A DNA stretch of 5,665 nucleotides, taken from an uncultured Clostridium sp. (GTDB lineage: Bacteria > Bacillota > Clostridia > Peptostreptococcales > Peptostreptococcaceae). How positions within the stretch are numbered: the first letter of the stretch is position 1; every line of letters begins with the position of its first letter. Below the pieces are notes generated by a model. That model had not been told where the DNA came from, ran no database searches, and worked only from the letters and a program-made list of their open reading frames with translations. Positions 1-5,665 of this stretch are shown here, piece by piece. The stretch spans positions 1 through 5,665 of the forward strand of contig CALEBD010000303.1 in the NCBI GenBank assembly GCA_937944945.1. Direction: 5' to 3'. The translations under genes and the position numbers were made by a program.

Positions 1-29
1 CATTGTACAATGTATCAACTTGCACAATG
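1..29 (-). terminator. Candidate terminator hairpin after the Nim-like gene
   Basis: Bases 1-9 (CATTGTACA) pair with 21-29 (TGCACAATG) around an 11-base loop. The single imperfect position (7 with 23) becomes a G-U wobble in minus-strand RNA, so the hairpin fits minus-strand transcription best. It begins 15 bases past the stop codon of the gene at 45-509. Any U-tract would lie beyond the left edge, so terminator function is unproven. Bases 1-12 are also a perfect 12-bp palindrome, so a protein-binding site is an alternative. Confidence 0.45.
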
Positions 30-44
30 GGTCTTGTATTTTTA

Positions 45-509
45 TTATTTTTTGCCTTTACCTGTCATTTCTGTTATTTCCATTTTTAATACATATGTTT
101 GAGATGCACTCTTATCTATATATTTCATTCCAGATTCTATGTACTCTGGAGATAATTTTTTTATAAGTGCCTCAAGACCTTTTTTCTTTTCATCTTCATC
201 TTCAACTATTGAAACTTTTCCAAAAACAATAGCTGAACTATATTTAGTAGAGAATGTTTTTGGTTGAAGACATACATCATTTATAACTGTAAAACAAGCA
301 TTGCTATTGTGTATTATATTGCTAACTTTATATCCTACAGCTTTTGCACAATGAAAATATATTACTCCATCTTCATATACAAAATTCATTGGTACACCAT
401 AAGGTACATTATCAACCCCTATCGTTGAAAGTATGCCATATTCTGATCTATTTAAAATATCAAGAGTTTGATCTTCATTTAACATACGGTCTTTTCTGCG
501 CATTTCCAT
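45..509 (-). CDS. Nim-like pyridoxamine 5'-phosphate oxidase family protein (FMN split barrel)
   Basis: This 154-residue protein has the pattern of the NimA/NimB-like branch of the PNPOx-like split-barrel superfamily. These are small, usually dimeric cytoplasmic flavoproteins, some linked to reduction of nitroimidazoles; most have no known substrate. Visible family signs are the N-terminal EMRRKDR (residues 2-8), EYGILSTIG (23-31) on the first strands, PYGVP (36-40), YFHCA with His53 where the family has a cofactor or ligand histidine, and IVFGKV (94-99). The length is normal for the family. The ATG at 507-509 is chosen because AAAGGGG (519-525) sits 9 bases upstream; a second Met two codons in is less well placed. 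The gene has its own likely extended -10 promoter and stands 99 bases from the lipoprotein gene on the same strand. The family assignment is firm. Reductase activity and any role in drug resistance are not shown by the sequence. Confidence 0.88.
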   Translation of the reverse strand: MEMRRKDRMLNEDQTLDILNRSEYGILSTIGVDNVPYGVPMNFVYEDGVIYFHCAKAVGYKVSNIIHNSNACFTVINDVCLQPKTFSTKYSSAIVFGKVSIVEDEDEKKKGLEALIKKLSPEYIESGMKYIDKSASQTYVLKMEITEMTGKGKK

Positions 510-545
510 AATTTTATTCCCCTTTGCGTGTTGTTTTCTGAAATA

Positions 546-554
546 ATTATAACA
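546..554 (-). promoter_or_regulatory. Extended -10 promoter for the Nim-like gene
   Basis: On the minus strand this reads TGTTATAAT, a consensus TATAAT with the TGN extension, about 37 bases ahead of the start codon. No good -35 hexamer lies 16-18 bases upstream, which fits an extended -10 promoter. The predicted 5' leader is about 30 bases and holds the ribosome binding site at 519-525. Confidence 0.5.
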
Positions 555-608
555 CTTATTTAAATTAAATAGTATATTAACTAGCTAAGGTTATAAGTCA
601 AATTATCC

Positions 609-986
609 CTATCCAACCTTTTCAAAAATTAACAACTCTGTCCTCCAGTTTTTTAATTCTATACTGTTACTTTTAATATTTCCTTCTACTGAATCCCCTT
701 CATTTATCATAATAATTTTTTGATTTTCTATTGTATATTCAAATTCGTCATCTTCTGAGCCAATCATTCTAATAATTCCTTTTCCATTTCCCTTAAGCTC
801 AATTATCATTCCTCCGTCTTCACCATATGTCAAATTCCAAAGTTTATCACCCTTCTTAACAACTTTACCATCCACATGTATTTCTTTTAATTTATATGTT
901 CCCTCATAATTTTTTATATTCGTTGCACAAGCTACCAACATTACTGCTAATAAGGCTGATGCTAAAATAAGTAATATTTTTTTCAT
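609..986 (-). CDS. Small lipoprotein, lipocalin-like
   Basis: This 125-residue protein has a bacterial lipoprotein signal: Lys2-Lys3, a hydrophobic core (residues 4-18) and the lipobox LVAC (17-20). It should therefore be lipidated on Cys20 and anchored on the outer face of the membrane, leaving about 105 mature residues. The mature part starts NYEGTYKLKEI and alternates short polar turns with beta-type strands, ending ELLIFEKVG. This pattern resembles the small lipocalin-like domains common in Firmicutes lipoproteins (G-T-Y-K-L at the first strand, a final L-x-F-x-K strand). No catalytic residues are apparent and the ligand is unknown. GGAGG (993-997) lies 6 bases before the ATG, fixing the start. 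The gene is divergent from the response-regulator remnant, with about 190 bases between them. The lipoprotein call is firm; the fold is an inference from strand pattern. Confidence 0.82.
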   Translation of the reverse strand: MKKILLILASALLAVMLVACATNIKNYEGTYKLKEIHVDGKVVKKGDKLWNLTYGEDGGMIIELKGNGKGIIRMIGSEDDEFEYTIENQKIIMINEGDSVEGNIKSNSIELKNWRTELLIFEKVG

Positions 987-1118
987 TATATCCCTCCCCC
1001 TTATTATGTATAAACCTTATGAAAAATTTATATTATTTACTACTTTTAATTTATGAAAGGATTTATTTAATATTCATATTTTAACTATTAATAAAAGTTT
1101 TAATTAGTTGAGGTTAAA

Positions 1119-1147
1119 TTGATAAAATATTTAAGAAATAATATGAC
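1119..1147 (+). promoter_or_regulatory. Possible promoter of the response-regulator remnant
   Basis: TTGATA (1119-1124), 17 bases, then TATGAC (1142-1147) gives a plausible sigma-A-type promoter facing right, about 30 bases ahead of the start codon. The -10 is only four of six to consensus and the region is very AT-rich, so chance matches are likely. Any such promoter would predate the damage to the gene behind it. Confidence 0.3.
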
Positions 1148-1163
1148 ACAAATATATAAAAAG

Positions 1164-1173
1164 AAAGGGTGAT
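1164..1173 (+). promoter_or_regulatory. Ribosome binding site that favours a TTG start
   Basis: AAAGGGTGAT resembles the full Shine-Dalgarno AAAGGAGGTGAT with two bases missing. It overlaps the GTG at 1169, so that GTG is unlikely to be the start. The next in-frame start, TTG at 1178-1180, lies at normal spacing and gives MFSVLIVEDD, the usual N-terminus of a response regulator. Confidence 0.6.
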
Positions 1174-1177
1174 TACT

Positions 1178-1447
1178 TTGTTTTCTGTACTTATAGTAGA
1201 AGATGATAAAGAATTAAGTGAATTATATTGTACGGTTTTGAGCGACAATGGATATAAAGTTTATACTGCCCAAAATGGTGAAATCGCGCTTAAAATTATA
1301 CATGAATCTTATATTGATTTAATGATTTGTGATGTTATGATGCCAAAAATGGATGGCTATGAATTAACTAAACAACTTAGAGAAAGTGGTTTCATTAGTT
1401 GTTTCTTCAATAATGATAGGAATTATAACATATATTTCTGTCCTTGA
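1178..1447 (+). pseudogene. Response regulator, N-terminal remnant of the receiver domain
   Basis: From the TTG at 1178 the first ~71 codons are a clean receiver domain of an OmpR/PhoB-type two-component regulator. The acidic pair is Asp9-Asp10 in LIVEDD, the phospho-acceptor is Asp52 in ICDVMMPKMDG, and the helix continues YELTKQLRESG. After the glycine codon at 1388-1390 homology stops: the frame reads an 18-residue tail unlike any receiver (starting FISCFF) and ends at TGA 1445-1447. The conserved Thr/Ser strand, the Lys strand and the whole DNA-binding domain are missing, so it cannot act as a transcription factor. The bases past the junction encode an FtsX permease in another frame. In this lineage such regulators often sit in front of a sensor kinase and an ABC transporter, so a deletion inside one such locus is the simplest reading. 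A stable 89-residue product is possible but would be at most a partial receiver. Confidence 0.85.
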
Positions 1448-1763
1448 GAGAACAAAAGAAATTGGTATACTTCGTGCAATAGGTGCTAGCAAACGTAATG
1501 TATCACAAGTATTCACTGCTGAAACATTTATAATTGGTCTTTGCTCAGGATTAATCGGTGTTGGAACTGCATGCTTATTATTAATTCCAGGTAATGCAAT
1601 CATACACGCTTTATTAGGTACGACTGATGTTAATGCATATTTACCAGTATCAAGTGCTTTAATACTGATTGTATTAAGTGTAGTACTTACTTTAATCGGT
1701 GGTGTGTTCCCTTCTAGAGCAGCTGCCAAACAAGACCCTGTCACTTCACTTAGAAGTGAATAA
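1389..1763 (+). pseudogene. FtsX/MacB-type ABC transporter permease, C-terminal remnant
   Basis: This reading frame encodes the last ~124 residues of a large ABC transporter permease. In order they are a hydrophobic segment SLVVSSIMIGIITYISV (1392-1442), the cytoplasmic coupling stretch ERTKEIGILRAIGASKRNV typical of FtsX-domain permeases, a second membrane segment (about 1527-1586), a third (about 1650-1709), and the usual tail PSRAAAKQDPVTSLRSE with a natural TAA at 1761-1763. The end is intact; everything upstream of the first segment is gone. The frame opens only with a GTG at 1386, without a ribosome binding site, and overlaps the tail of the receiver remnant in another frame, so independent translation is doubtful. 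Intact relatives move peptides, antibiotics or lipids, or act in mechanotransmission, together with a separate ATPase. None is encoded here. The lack of later frameshifts or stops suggests a recent event. Confidence 0.85.
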
Positions 1764-1792
1764 ACTTAAATTTAAAAACTTAAAATAATTTC

Positions 1793-1815
1793 TTATATTT
1801 TTAATAAAAATATAA
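1793..1815 (+). other. AT-only hairpin
   Basis: Bases 1793-1802 pair perfectly with 1806-1815 around AAT, a 10-bp stem made only of A and T, followed by TTTT. It lies just after the permease remnant. Without any G-C pair it would be a weak terminator, and the stronger hairpin at 1851-1897 is the better candidate. Confidence 0.3.
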
Positions 1816-1850
1816 TTTTCTTATTCAAATAATTTTCTTATCCAATTAAA

Positions 1851-1902
1851 ATACCCTTGTACAGTTGTACAGTTTTTTAAATTCTGCACAAGGGTATTTT
1901 TT
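1851..1902. terminator. Hairpin terminator between convergent units
   Basis: Bases 1851-1863 (ATACCCTTGTACA) pair with 1885-1897 (TGCACAAGGGTAT): 13 positions, one of them A-C in plus-strand RNA and G-U in minus-strand RNA. A run of six T (1897-1902) follows on the plus strand, and a weaker U-rich run (ATTTTAATT) follows on the minus strand. The structure starts right at the stop codon of the minus-strand gene at 1901-2455 and lies about 90 bases after the permease remnant, so it can end transcription from both sides. The loop holds a second copy of TTGTACAG (1857-1864 and 1865-1872 in tandem). Confidence 0.75.
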
Positions 1903-2455
1903 AACAATACTCATAATCTGGTTGTATACTACGTTTTAATTCATGTAGTTTTCCATCAAATAAGCAATTTAATTCTTCGATTTTTGTATAATCAGCTGGT
2001 CGCATTAAACTAGGATGCTTCGGAAGTTCTAATGCATTACTCATCTCTAAAACTTCACTAACAAATTCTGAACAGAAATAATGACTTTTTCTATCATATG
2101 CAATATTCATTCTGCATAAAAGCAATCCTAAAACATTATATCTATAACAATCTGCATTTTCCATCATATCATCAACATGATTTTTGGCTTTTTCATATGT
2201 TTCATCATCTACTTTCAATTCATATAAGGCACATGGAATATGGTTACATTTTTCATAAAATCCACTATATAAAGCTTCATGTCTTATTCCAGCAGGCAAT
2301 GGTGTCCTTTTATATTTTCTCGCAAAACTATATAAAGGCTCTAACTTTTCATCAAATGATATAGAAATATGTGTATACTTATCTGATGTAGCTAACCCAA
2401 TTGTCTTAGACACGTATGTGTCAGATCTCGTAAGTAGTAAATAAATTGATTTCAT
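1901..2455 (-). CDS. Permuted papain-fold (NlpC/P60-like, YiiX-type) protein
   Basis: This 184-residue protein has the layout of circularly permuted NlpC/P60 cysteine enzymes, in which the histidine comes before the cysteine. His29 lies in YTHISISF, and Cys128 in YFCSEFVSEVLE at the start of a helix. Between them are the conserved YSFARKYKR (42-50) and PAGIRHE, whose Glu60 may be the third polar residue. Members of this fold cut or transfer amide, thioester or ester bonds; the substrate of this small clostridial type is not known to me. There is no signal peptide or membrane segment, so it should stay in the cytosol and is less likely to be a cell-wall hydrolase. AGGAGG (2465-2470) lies 9 bases before the ATG at 2453-2455. 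The gene is probably a single unit: the guaBA terminator lies upstream and its own hairpin overlaps the stop. Seven cysteines, one at the very C-terminus, are notable. Confidence 0.75.
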   Translation of the reverse strand: MKSIYLLLTRSDTYVSKTIGLATSDKYTHISISFDEKLEPLYSFARKYKRTPLPAGIRHEALYSGFYEKCNHIPCALYELKVDDETYEKAKNHVDDMMENADCYRYNVLGLLLCRMNIAYDRKSHYFCSEFVSEVLEMSNALELPKHPSLMRPADYTKIEELNCLFDGKLHELKRSIQPDYEYC

Positions 2456-2794
2456 CTACTATATCCTCCTGTGGTGTATTGTATACTTGCTTTGAGGAAA
2501 ATATATTTCCTACATATTTCAAAAACATTAGGTTCGCCAAGTGTCTATAAACCCCACCTTAACTTACCATTATCCTTTTCAATTCTACAGAATCACAATA
2601 ATAAAATCAAGAATTTTTTACACTTACTATTCTACAACTATTACTGTTAATACTTATGTTGTTGATTAGGTCTTACCCCTCTCTCTCTGTAAGTATTATC
2701 GTTACTATATACCTTGTTTAAAATTATCCAAATATACCTGATTTGAAATCATTCAAAATCTTTATTAGTTCTATAAATTAACATTCTTAAAGGA
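2456..2794. other. Intergenic stretch without a convincing gene
   Basis: About 340 bases lie between the papain-fold gene and the guaA terminator. I find no ORF with a ribosome binding site and no tRNA or riboswitch I recognise. What is visible: the ribosome binding site of the next gene (2465-2470); TATACA on the minus strand (2480-2485) as a weak -10 candidate; an imperfect palindrome GGAAA-N5-TTTCC (2496-2510) just upstream of that, which could be an operator; the direct repeat ATTCTACA (2582-2589 and 2629-2636); a (CT)5 run (2679-2688) inside two competing stems (see 2648-2698); and an imperfect hairpin at 2740-2760. Part of it may be an unrecognised small RNA or old gene debris. Confidence 0.5.
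2648..2698. repeat. Inverted repeat with a competing inner stem
   Basis: TAATACTTA (2648-2656) is the exact reverse complement of TAAGTATTA (2690-2698), a 9-bp stem around 33 bases. Inside, CTTAC (2672-2676) can pair with GTAAG (2689-2693), which uses part of the right arm, so the two stems exclude each other. The loop includes a CT dinucleotide run. All pairs but one or two are A-T, so stability is modest and chance is possible in DNA this AT-rich. Confidence 0.35.
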
Positions 2795-2843
2795 AAAAGC
2801 CCTTATGATATATTTGGACCAAAATAATATCATAAGGGCTTTT
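2795..2843 (-). terminator. Strong intrinsic terminator of the guaBA operon
   Basis: Bases 2795-2811 pair perfectly with 2827-2843, a 17-bp stem with the core AAGCCCTTATGATAT and a 15-base loop that can itself pair TTTG with CAAA. On the minus strand the stem ends in a run of U (from A2794-2798), as expected for a Rho-independent terminator. It lies 59 bases after the guaA stop. Because the stem is flanked by A on one side and T on the other it could also work from the plus strand, but no plus-strand gene precedes it. Confidence 0.9.
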
Positions 2844-2902
2844 AATGTTTAAGATTACTTTTTATTTTTAACTGTTAACAATGTATACACTATTAGAAGT
2901 TC

Positions 2903-4438
2903 TTATTCCCATTCAATAGTTCCAGGAGGTTTAGAAGTTATGTCATACACAACTCTGTTAGCTCCATCAACTTCGTTAACTATTCTGTTAGCTATTTTTT
3001 CTAATACATCATAAGGTATTTTGTACCAGTCAGAAGTCATTCCGTCAGAAGATGCAACTGCTCTTAAACCTACTAAGTAAGCATAAGTTCTTTCATCTCC
3101 CATAACTCCAACTGTTTTAACATCTGGTAATGTTGCGAATGCTTGCCATATTTCTCTATATAGACCAGCTTTTCTTAATTCATCCATGTATATAGCATCA
3201 GCTTCTCTTAATATGTCACATTTTTCTTTTGTAACTTCACCGATAACTCTTATTCCAAGACCTGGTCCTGGGAATGGATGTCTAAATATTAGTTTATCTT
3301 CTATTCCTAGTTCTAAACCTATTTTTCTAACTTCATCTTTGAATAATTCTTTAAGTGGTTCAACTATTTCGAAGGCAATATCTTCAGGAAGTCCTCCAAC
3401 GTTGTGGTGAGATTTTATTGTTACAGATTCTCCACCTAATCCACTTTCTACTATATCAGGGTATATAGTTCCTTGAACTAAGAAGTCCATTTTTCCAAGT
3501 TTATTTGATTCTTCTTCAAATACTCTTATGAACTCTTCACCTATTATTTTTCTTTTTGCTTCTGGTTCAGTAACACCTTTTAATTTTGATAAGAATCTGT
3601 CTTCACAGTTAACTCTTATTAAGTTCATGTCGAAAGTATCTCTGAATATTCTTTCTACATCGTCACCTTCATTTTTTCTTAAAAGACCGTGGTCAACGAA
3701 TACACAAGTTAAGTTGTCACCTATAGCTTTGTGAACAAGTACTGCAGCTACTGATGAGTCAACCCCACCACTTAATGCACAAAGTACTTTTCTATCTCCT
3801 ATAGTTTCTCTTAATTCAGCGATTTTATCTTTTATGAATGAATCTGTAGTCCAGTCTCCTTTAACACCACATATGTTGTATAAGAAGTTTTTGATTATCA
3901 TATATCCTTCTTGTGAATGTTCAACTTCTGGGTGGAACTGAACTCCGTATAAGTTCTTTTCTACGTTTTGTATACCTGCAACTGGACAGTCAGCAGTGTA
4001 TGCTATTATTTCAAAACCTTCTGGAACTGAGTCTATTCTATCAGTGTGACTCATCCATACAGAATTAGTTGTTATTCCTTCGAATAATTTTGATTCTTTG
4101 TATGTTATAGCAGTTTTACCGTATTCTTTTTCTGCTGCAGTACCTCTTCTAACTACACCACCTAAAGTATGGCACATAGTTTGGATACCATAGCATATAC
4201 CTAATATTGGTATACCTGCTTCATATATTTCTTTTGCCATTCTTGGAGAATCTTCTAAGTATGCACTATTTGGTCCCCCTGTGAATATTATCCCTTTTGG
4301 ATTTTTAGCTTTTATTTCTTCAATGTCTGTTTTGTAAGAGATTATTTCACAATATACGTTATTTTCTCTAACTCTCCTAGCTATTAACTGATTGTATTGA
4401 CCTCCGAAGTCTATAACAAGCACTAATTCATGTTTCAT
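2903..4438 (-). CDS. guaA: GMP synthase (glutamine-hydrolysing)
   Basis: This 511-residue cytosolic enzyme makes GMP from XMP, ATP and glutamine, the last step of de novo GMP synthesis. The N-terminal class I glutamine amidotransferase domain (about 1-190) has the nucleophile Cys82 in GICYGIQ and the His169/Glu171 pair in QFHPEVEHS, so ammonia can be released from glutamine. The ATP pyrophosphatase domain (about 200-395) has the P-loop SGGVDSS (223-229), GTIYPDIVESG and KSHHNVGGLP. The C-terminal dimerisation domain ends with the hallmark KPPGTIEWE. Length and motifs are complete for the family. The ATG at 4436-4438 overlaps the guaB stop by one base (TAATG), and AAGGAG (4449-4454) sits 10 bases upstream inside guaB, so the two are co-transcribed and probably translationally coupled. 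The 59 bases after the stop lead to a strong terminator. I see no riboswitch at the gene border and no room for one. Confidence 0.98.
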   Translation of the reverse strand: MKHELVLVIDFGGQYNQLIARRVRENNVYCEIISYKTDIEEIKAKNPKGIIFTGGPNSAYLEDSPRMAKEIYEAGIPILGICYGIQTMCHTLGGVVRRGTAAEKEYGKTAITYKESKLFEGITTNSVWMSHTDRIDSVPEGFEIIAYTADCPVAGIQNVEKNLYGVQFHPEVEHSQEGYMIIKNFLYNICGVKGDWTTDSFIKDKIAELRETIGDRKVLCALSGGVDSSVAAVLVHKAIGDNLTCVFVDHGLLRKNEGDDVERIFRDTFDMNLIRVNCEDRFLSKLKGVTEPEAKRKIIGEEFIRVFEEESNKLGKMDFLVQGTIYPDIVESGLGGESVTIKSHHNVGGLPEDIAFEIVEPLKELFKDEVRKIGLELGIEDKLIFRHPFPGPGLGIRVIGEVTKEKCDILREADAIYMDELRKAGLYREIWQAFATLPDVKTVGVMGDERTYAYLVGLRAVASSDGMTSDWYKIPYDVLEKIANRIVNEVDGANRVVYDITSKPPGTIEWE

Positions 4439-5665
4439 TACATCATATCTCCTTGCGTACTATAATTTGGTGCTTCTTTAGTTATTTTTATGTCGTGTGG
4501 ATGACTTTCTTTTAAAGAAGCTGCTGTTATTTTTACAAACTCTGCATTAGCTTGTAATTGTTCAATTGTAGGTGCTCCACAGTATCCCATTCCTGATTTT
4601 ATTCCGCCTATCATTTGGAATACTATATCTTCTGCTTTCCCTTTGTAAGCAACCATACCTTCTACACCTTCTGGGACTAATTTCTTTTGTCCTGATTGGA
4701 AGTATCTATCTTTTGAACCATCTTCCATAGCTGCTATAGAACCCATACCTCTGTATGTTTTGTATGATCTACCTGCATATAATACTATTTCTCCTGGACT
4801 TTCTTCAGTTCCTGCGAACATTGATCCCATCATACAAACATTAGCACCTGCTGCTAAAGCTTTTACGATATCTCCAGAATATTGGATACCACCGTCTGCT
4901 ATTATTGGTATATCGTATTTTTTAGCTACTTCATAACAATCCATTATAGCTGTTATTTGTGGTACACCTATACCAGCAACTACTCTTGTTGTACATATAG
5001 AACCAGGTCCCATACCTATTTTAACACAATCTGCACCAGCTTTTATTAAATCTTCGCAACCTGCTGCTGTTGCAACATTACCCGCTATAACCGGAAGATC
5101 AGGATATGCAGCCTTTACTTTTTTAAGGGCATTTATTACATTTTGTGAATGTCCATGTGCACTATCTAAAACTATTATATCAACCTTTGCTTTATAAAGA
5201 GCATCTACTCTCTCTAATAAATCGTTAGTTATTCCTACACCTGCTCCACAAAGCAGTCTGCCTTTTTTATCTTTTGCTGAATTAGGGTATTGAATTTTCT
5301 TTTCTATATCTTTTATAGTTATTAATCCTTTTAAATGACCTTCTTCATCAACTATTGGTAATTTTTCAATTCTATGTTTACCTAATATATCTTTAGCTTC
5401 TTCTAGAGTTATACCTTCTCTTGCAGTTACTAAATGTTCTTTAGTTGTCATTGCTTCTTCTATACGTCTAGTCACATCTGTTTCGAATTTGATATCTCTA
5501 TTCGTAATTATACCGATTAATATGTTGTTTTCATCTACTATTGGAACTCCTGATATTTTATATTTCGCCATTATATCATCTGCATCTTGTAAAGTGTTGT
5601 CTTTTGATAAATAGAAAGGATCTACTATAACTCCACTTTCGCTTCTCTTAACCTTATCAACTTCT
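4438..5665 (-). CDS. guaB: IMP dehydrogenase, partial (N-terminus beyond the right edge)
   Basis: IMP dehydrogenase oxidises IMP to XMP with NAD+, the committed step toward guanine nucleotides, in the cytosol as a tetramer. The frame stays open to the right edge, so the Met at 5569-5571 is internal: the residues before it (VKRSESGVIVDP, then LQDADDI) are normal IMPDH sequence. About 408 residues are visible and roughly 80 are missing by comparison with the usual ~485-490. In order come the two CBS domains of the regulatory Bateman module (about residues 15-125 of the visible part, with GVPIVDE and KLPIVDE), the barrel strands LDSAHGHS and AGNVAT, the phosphate/IMP loop GMGPGSICTTR with the catalytic Cys224, the IMP-binding ADGGI, and the mobile flap with the Arg-Tyr dyad in DRYFQ (Arg320-Tyr321). 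It ends in TAA at 4438-4440, sharing one base with the guaA start. Promoter and any leader regulation lie outside the window. Confidence 0.97.
   Translation of the reverse strand, partial: EVDKVKRSESGVIVDPFYLSKDNTLQDADDIMAKYKISGVPIVDENNILIGIITNRDIKFETDVTRRIEEAMTTKEHLVTAREGITLEEAKDILGKHRIEKLPIVDEEGHLKGLITIKDIEKKIQYPNSAKDKKGRLLCGAGVGITNDLLERVDALYKAKVDIIVLDSAHGHSQNVINALKKVKAAYPDLPVIAGNVATAAGCEDLIKAGADCVKIGMGPGSICTTRVVAGIGVPQITAIMDCYEVAKKYDIPIIADGGIQYSGDIVKALAAGANVCMMGSMFAGTEESPGEIVLYAGRSYKTYRGMGSIAAMEDGSKDRYFQSGQKKLVPEGVEGMVAYKGKAEDIVFQMIGGIKSGMGYCGAPTIEQLQANAEFVKITAASLKESHPHDIKITKEAPNYSTQGDMM
4449..4454 (-). promoter_or_regulatory. guaA ribosome binding site inside the guaB coding end
   Basis: AAGGAG on the minus strand, 10 bases before the guaA ATG and within the last codons of guaB. 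Together with the TAATG stop-start overlap it indicates coupled translation of the two enzymes. Confidence 0.75.

Noticed and set aside
1169..1171. GTG as the start of the response-regulator remnant
   Set aside because: It overlaps the Shine-Dalgarno-like AAAGGGTGAT; the TTG at 1178 has the correct spacing and gives the normal family N-terminus.
1364..1744. A 126-codon open frame on the minus strand opposite the permease remnant
   Set aside because: It mirrors the permease frame, has no family features, and the plus-strand frame carries the clear FtsX-domain motifs.
1745..1760. Inverted repeat TTCACTT-AG-AAGTGAA at the end of the permease remnant
   Set aside because: It lies in coding sequence for the conserved tail, leaves a two-base loop and is not followed by a T-run, so it is not a convincing terminator.
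2098..2364. An 88-codon open frame on the plus strand within the papain-fold gene
   Set aside because: It is antisense to a gene with a good ribosome binding site and conserved motifs, and its composition (many His, Tyr, Phe, Ile) is that of a shadow frame.
2421..2528. A 35-codon minus-strand ORF starting MFLKYVG and overlapping the start of the papain-fold gene
   Set aside because: It has no ribosome binding site, is very short, and contains the ribosome binding site of the next gene in its own coding sequence; it is most likely chance.
2530..2555. GGTTCGCC resembling a tRNA T-loop
   Set aside because: No acceptor stem, anticodon arm or D arm can be formed around it on either strand.
3186..3734. 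Two plus-strand open frames inside guaA
   Set aside because: They are antisense shadows of a complete, well-recognised guaA and have no start signals.
5569..5571. ATG as the start of guaB
   Set aside because: The frame continues upstream to the window edge with typical IMPDH sequence, so this Met is internal.

Overview
The window is AT-rich DNA with low-GC codon use, strong AGGAGG-type ribosome binding sites and U-tract terminators. The proteins look like those of Clostridia, and the style suggests Peptostreptococcaceae such as Clostridioides or a relative. That placement is an inference from the feel of the proteins, not a database match.

Layout, left to right. (1) 45-509, minus strand: a Nim-like member of the pyridoxamine 5'-phosphate oxidase (FMN split-barrel) family, with an extended -10 promoter behind it and a hairpin after its stop. 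(2) 609-986, minus: a small lipoprotein with a lipocalin-like look. (3) 1178-1763, plus: a gene wreck. The first part of a response regulator receiver domain runs, at about base 1390, straight into the last ~125 codons of an FtsX/MacB-type ABC transporter permease in a different frame. This looks like the scar of a deletion that removed the middle of a regulator-kinase-ABC transporter locus. (4) 1851-1902: a hairpin between two convergent units that can serve as terminator for both. (5) 1901-2455, minus: a small permuted papain-fold (NlpC/P60-like, YiiX-type) protein. (6) 2456-2794: about 340 bases with no convincing gene. (7) 2795-2843: a strong terminator. (8) 2903-4438 and 4438-right edge, minus: guaA and guaB, overlapping by one base as TAATG. 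guaB is cut by the window edge.

guaB and guaA are a metabolic unit: IMP dehydrogenase makes XMP from IMP, and GMP synthetase aminates XMP to GMP. The terminator after guaA closes this operon. The genes to its left are unrelated accessory or housekeeping genes with their own signals.

No complete novel system is present. The most notable item is the response-regulator/permease junction. Next are the unexplained intergenic stretch at 2456-2794 and a hairpin core shared by the two terminator-like structures at 1-29 and 1851-1897.
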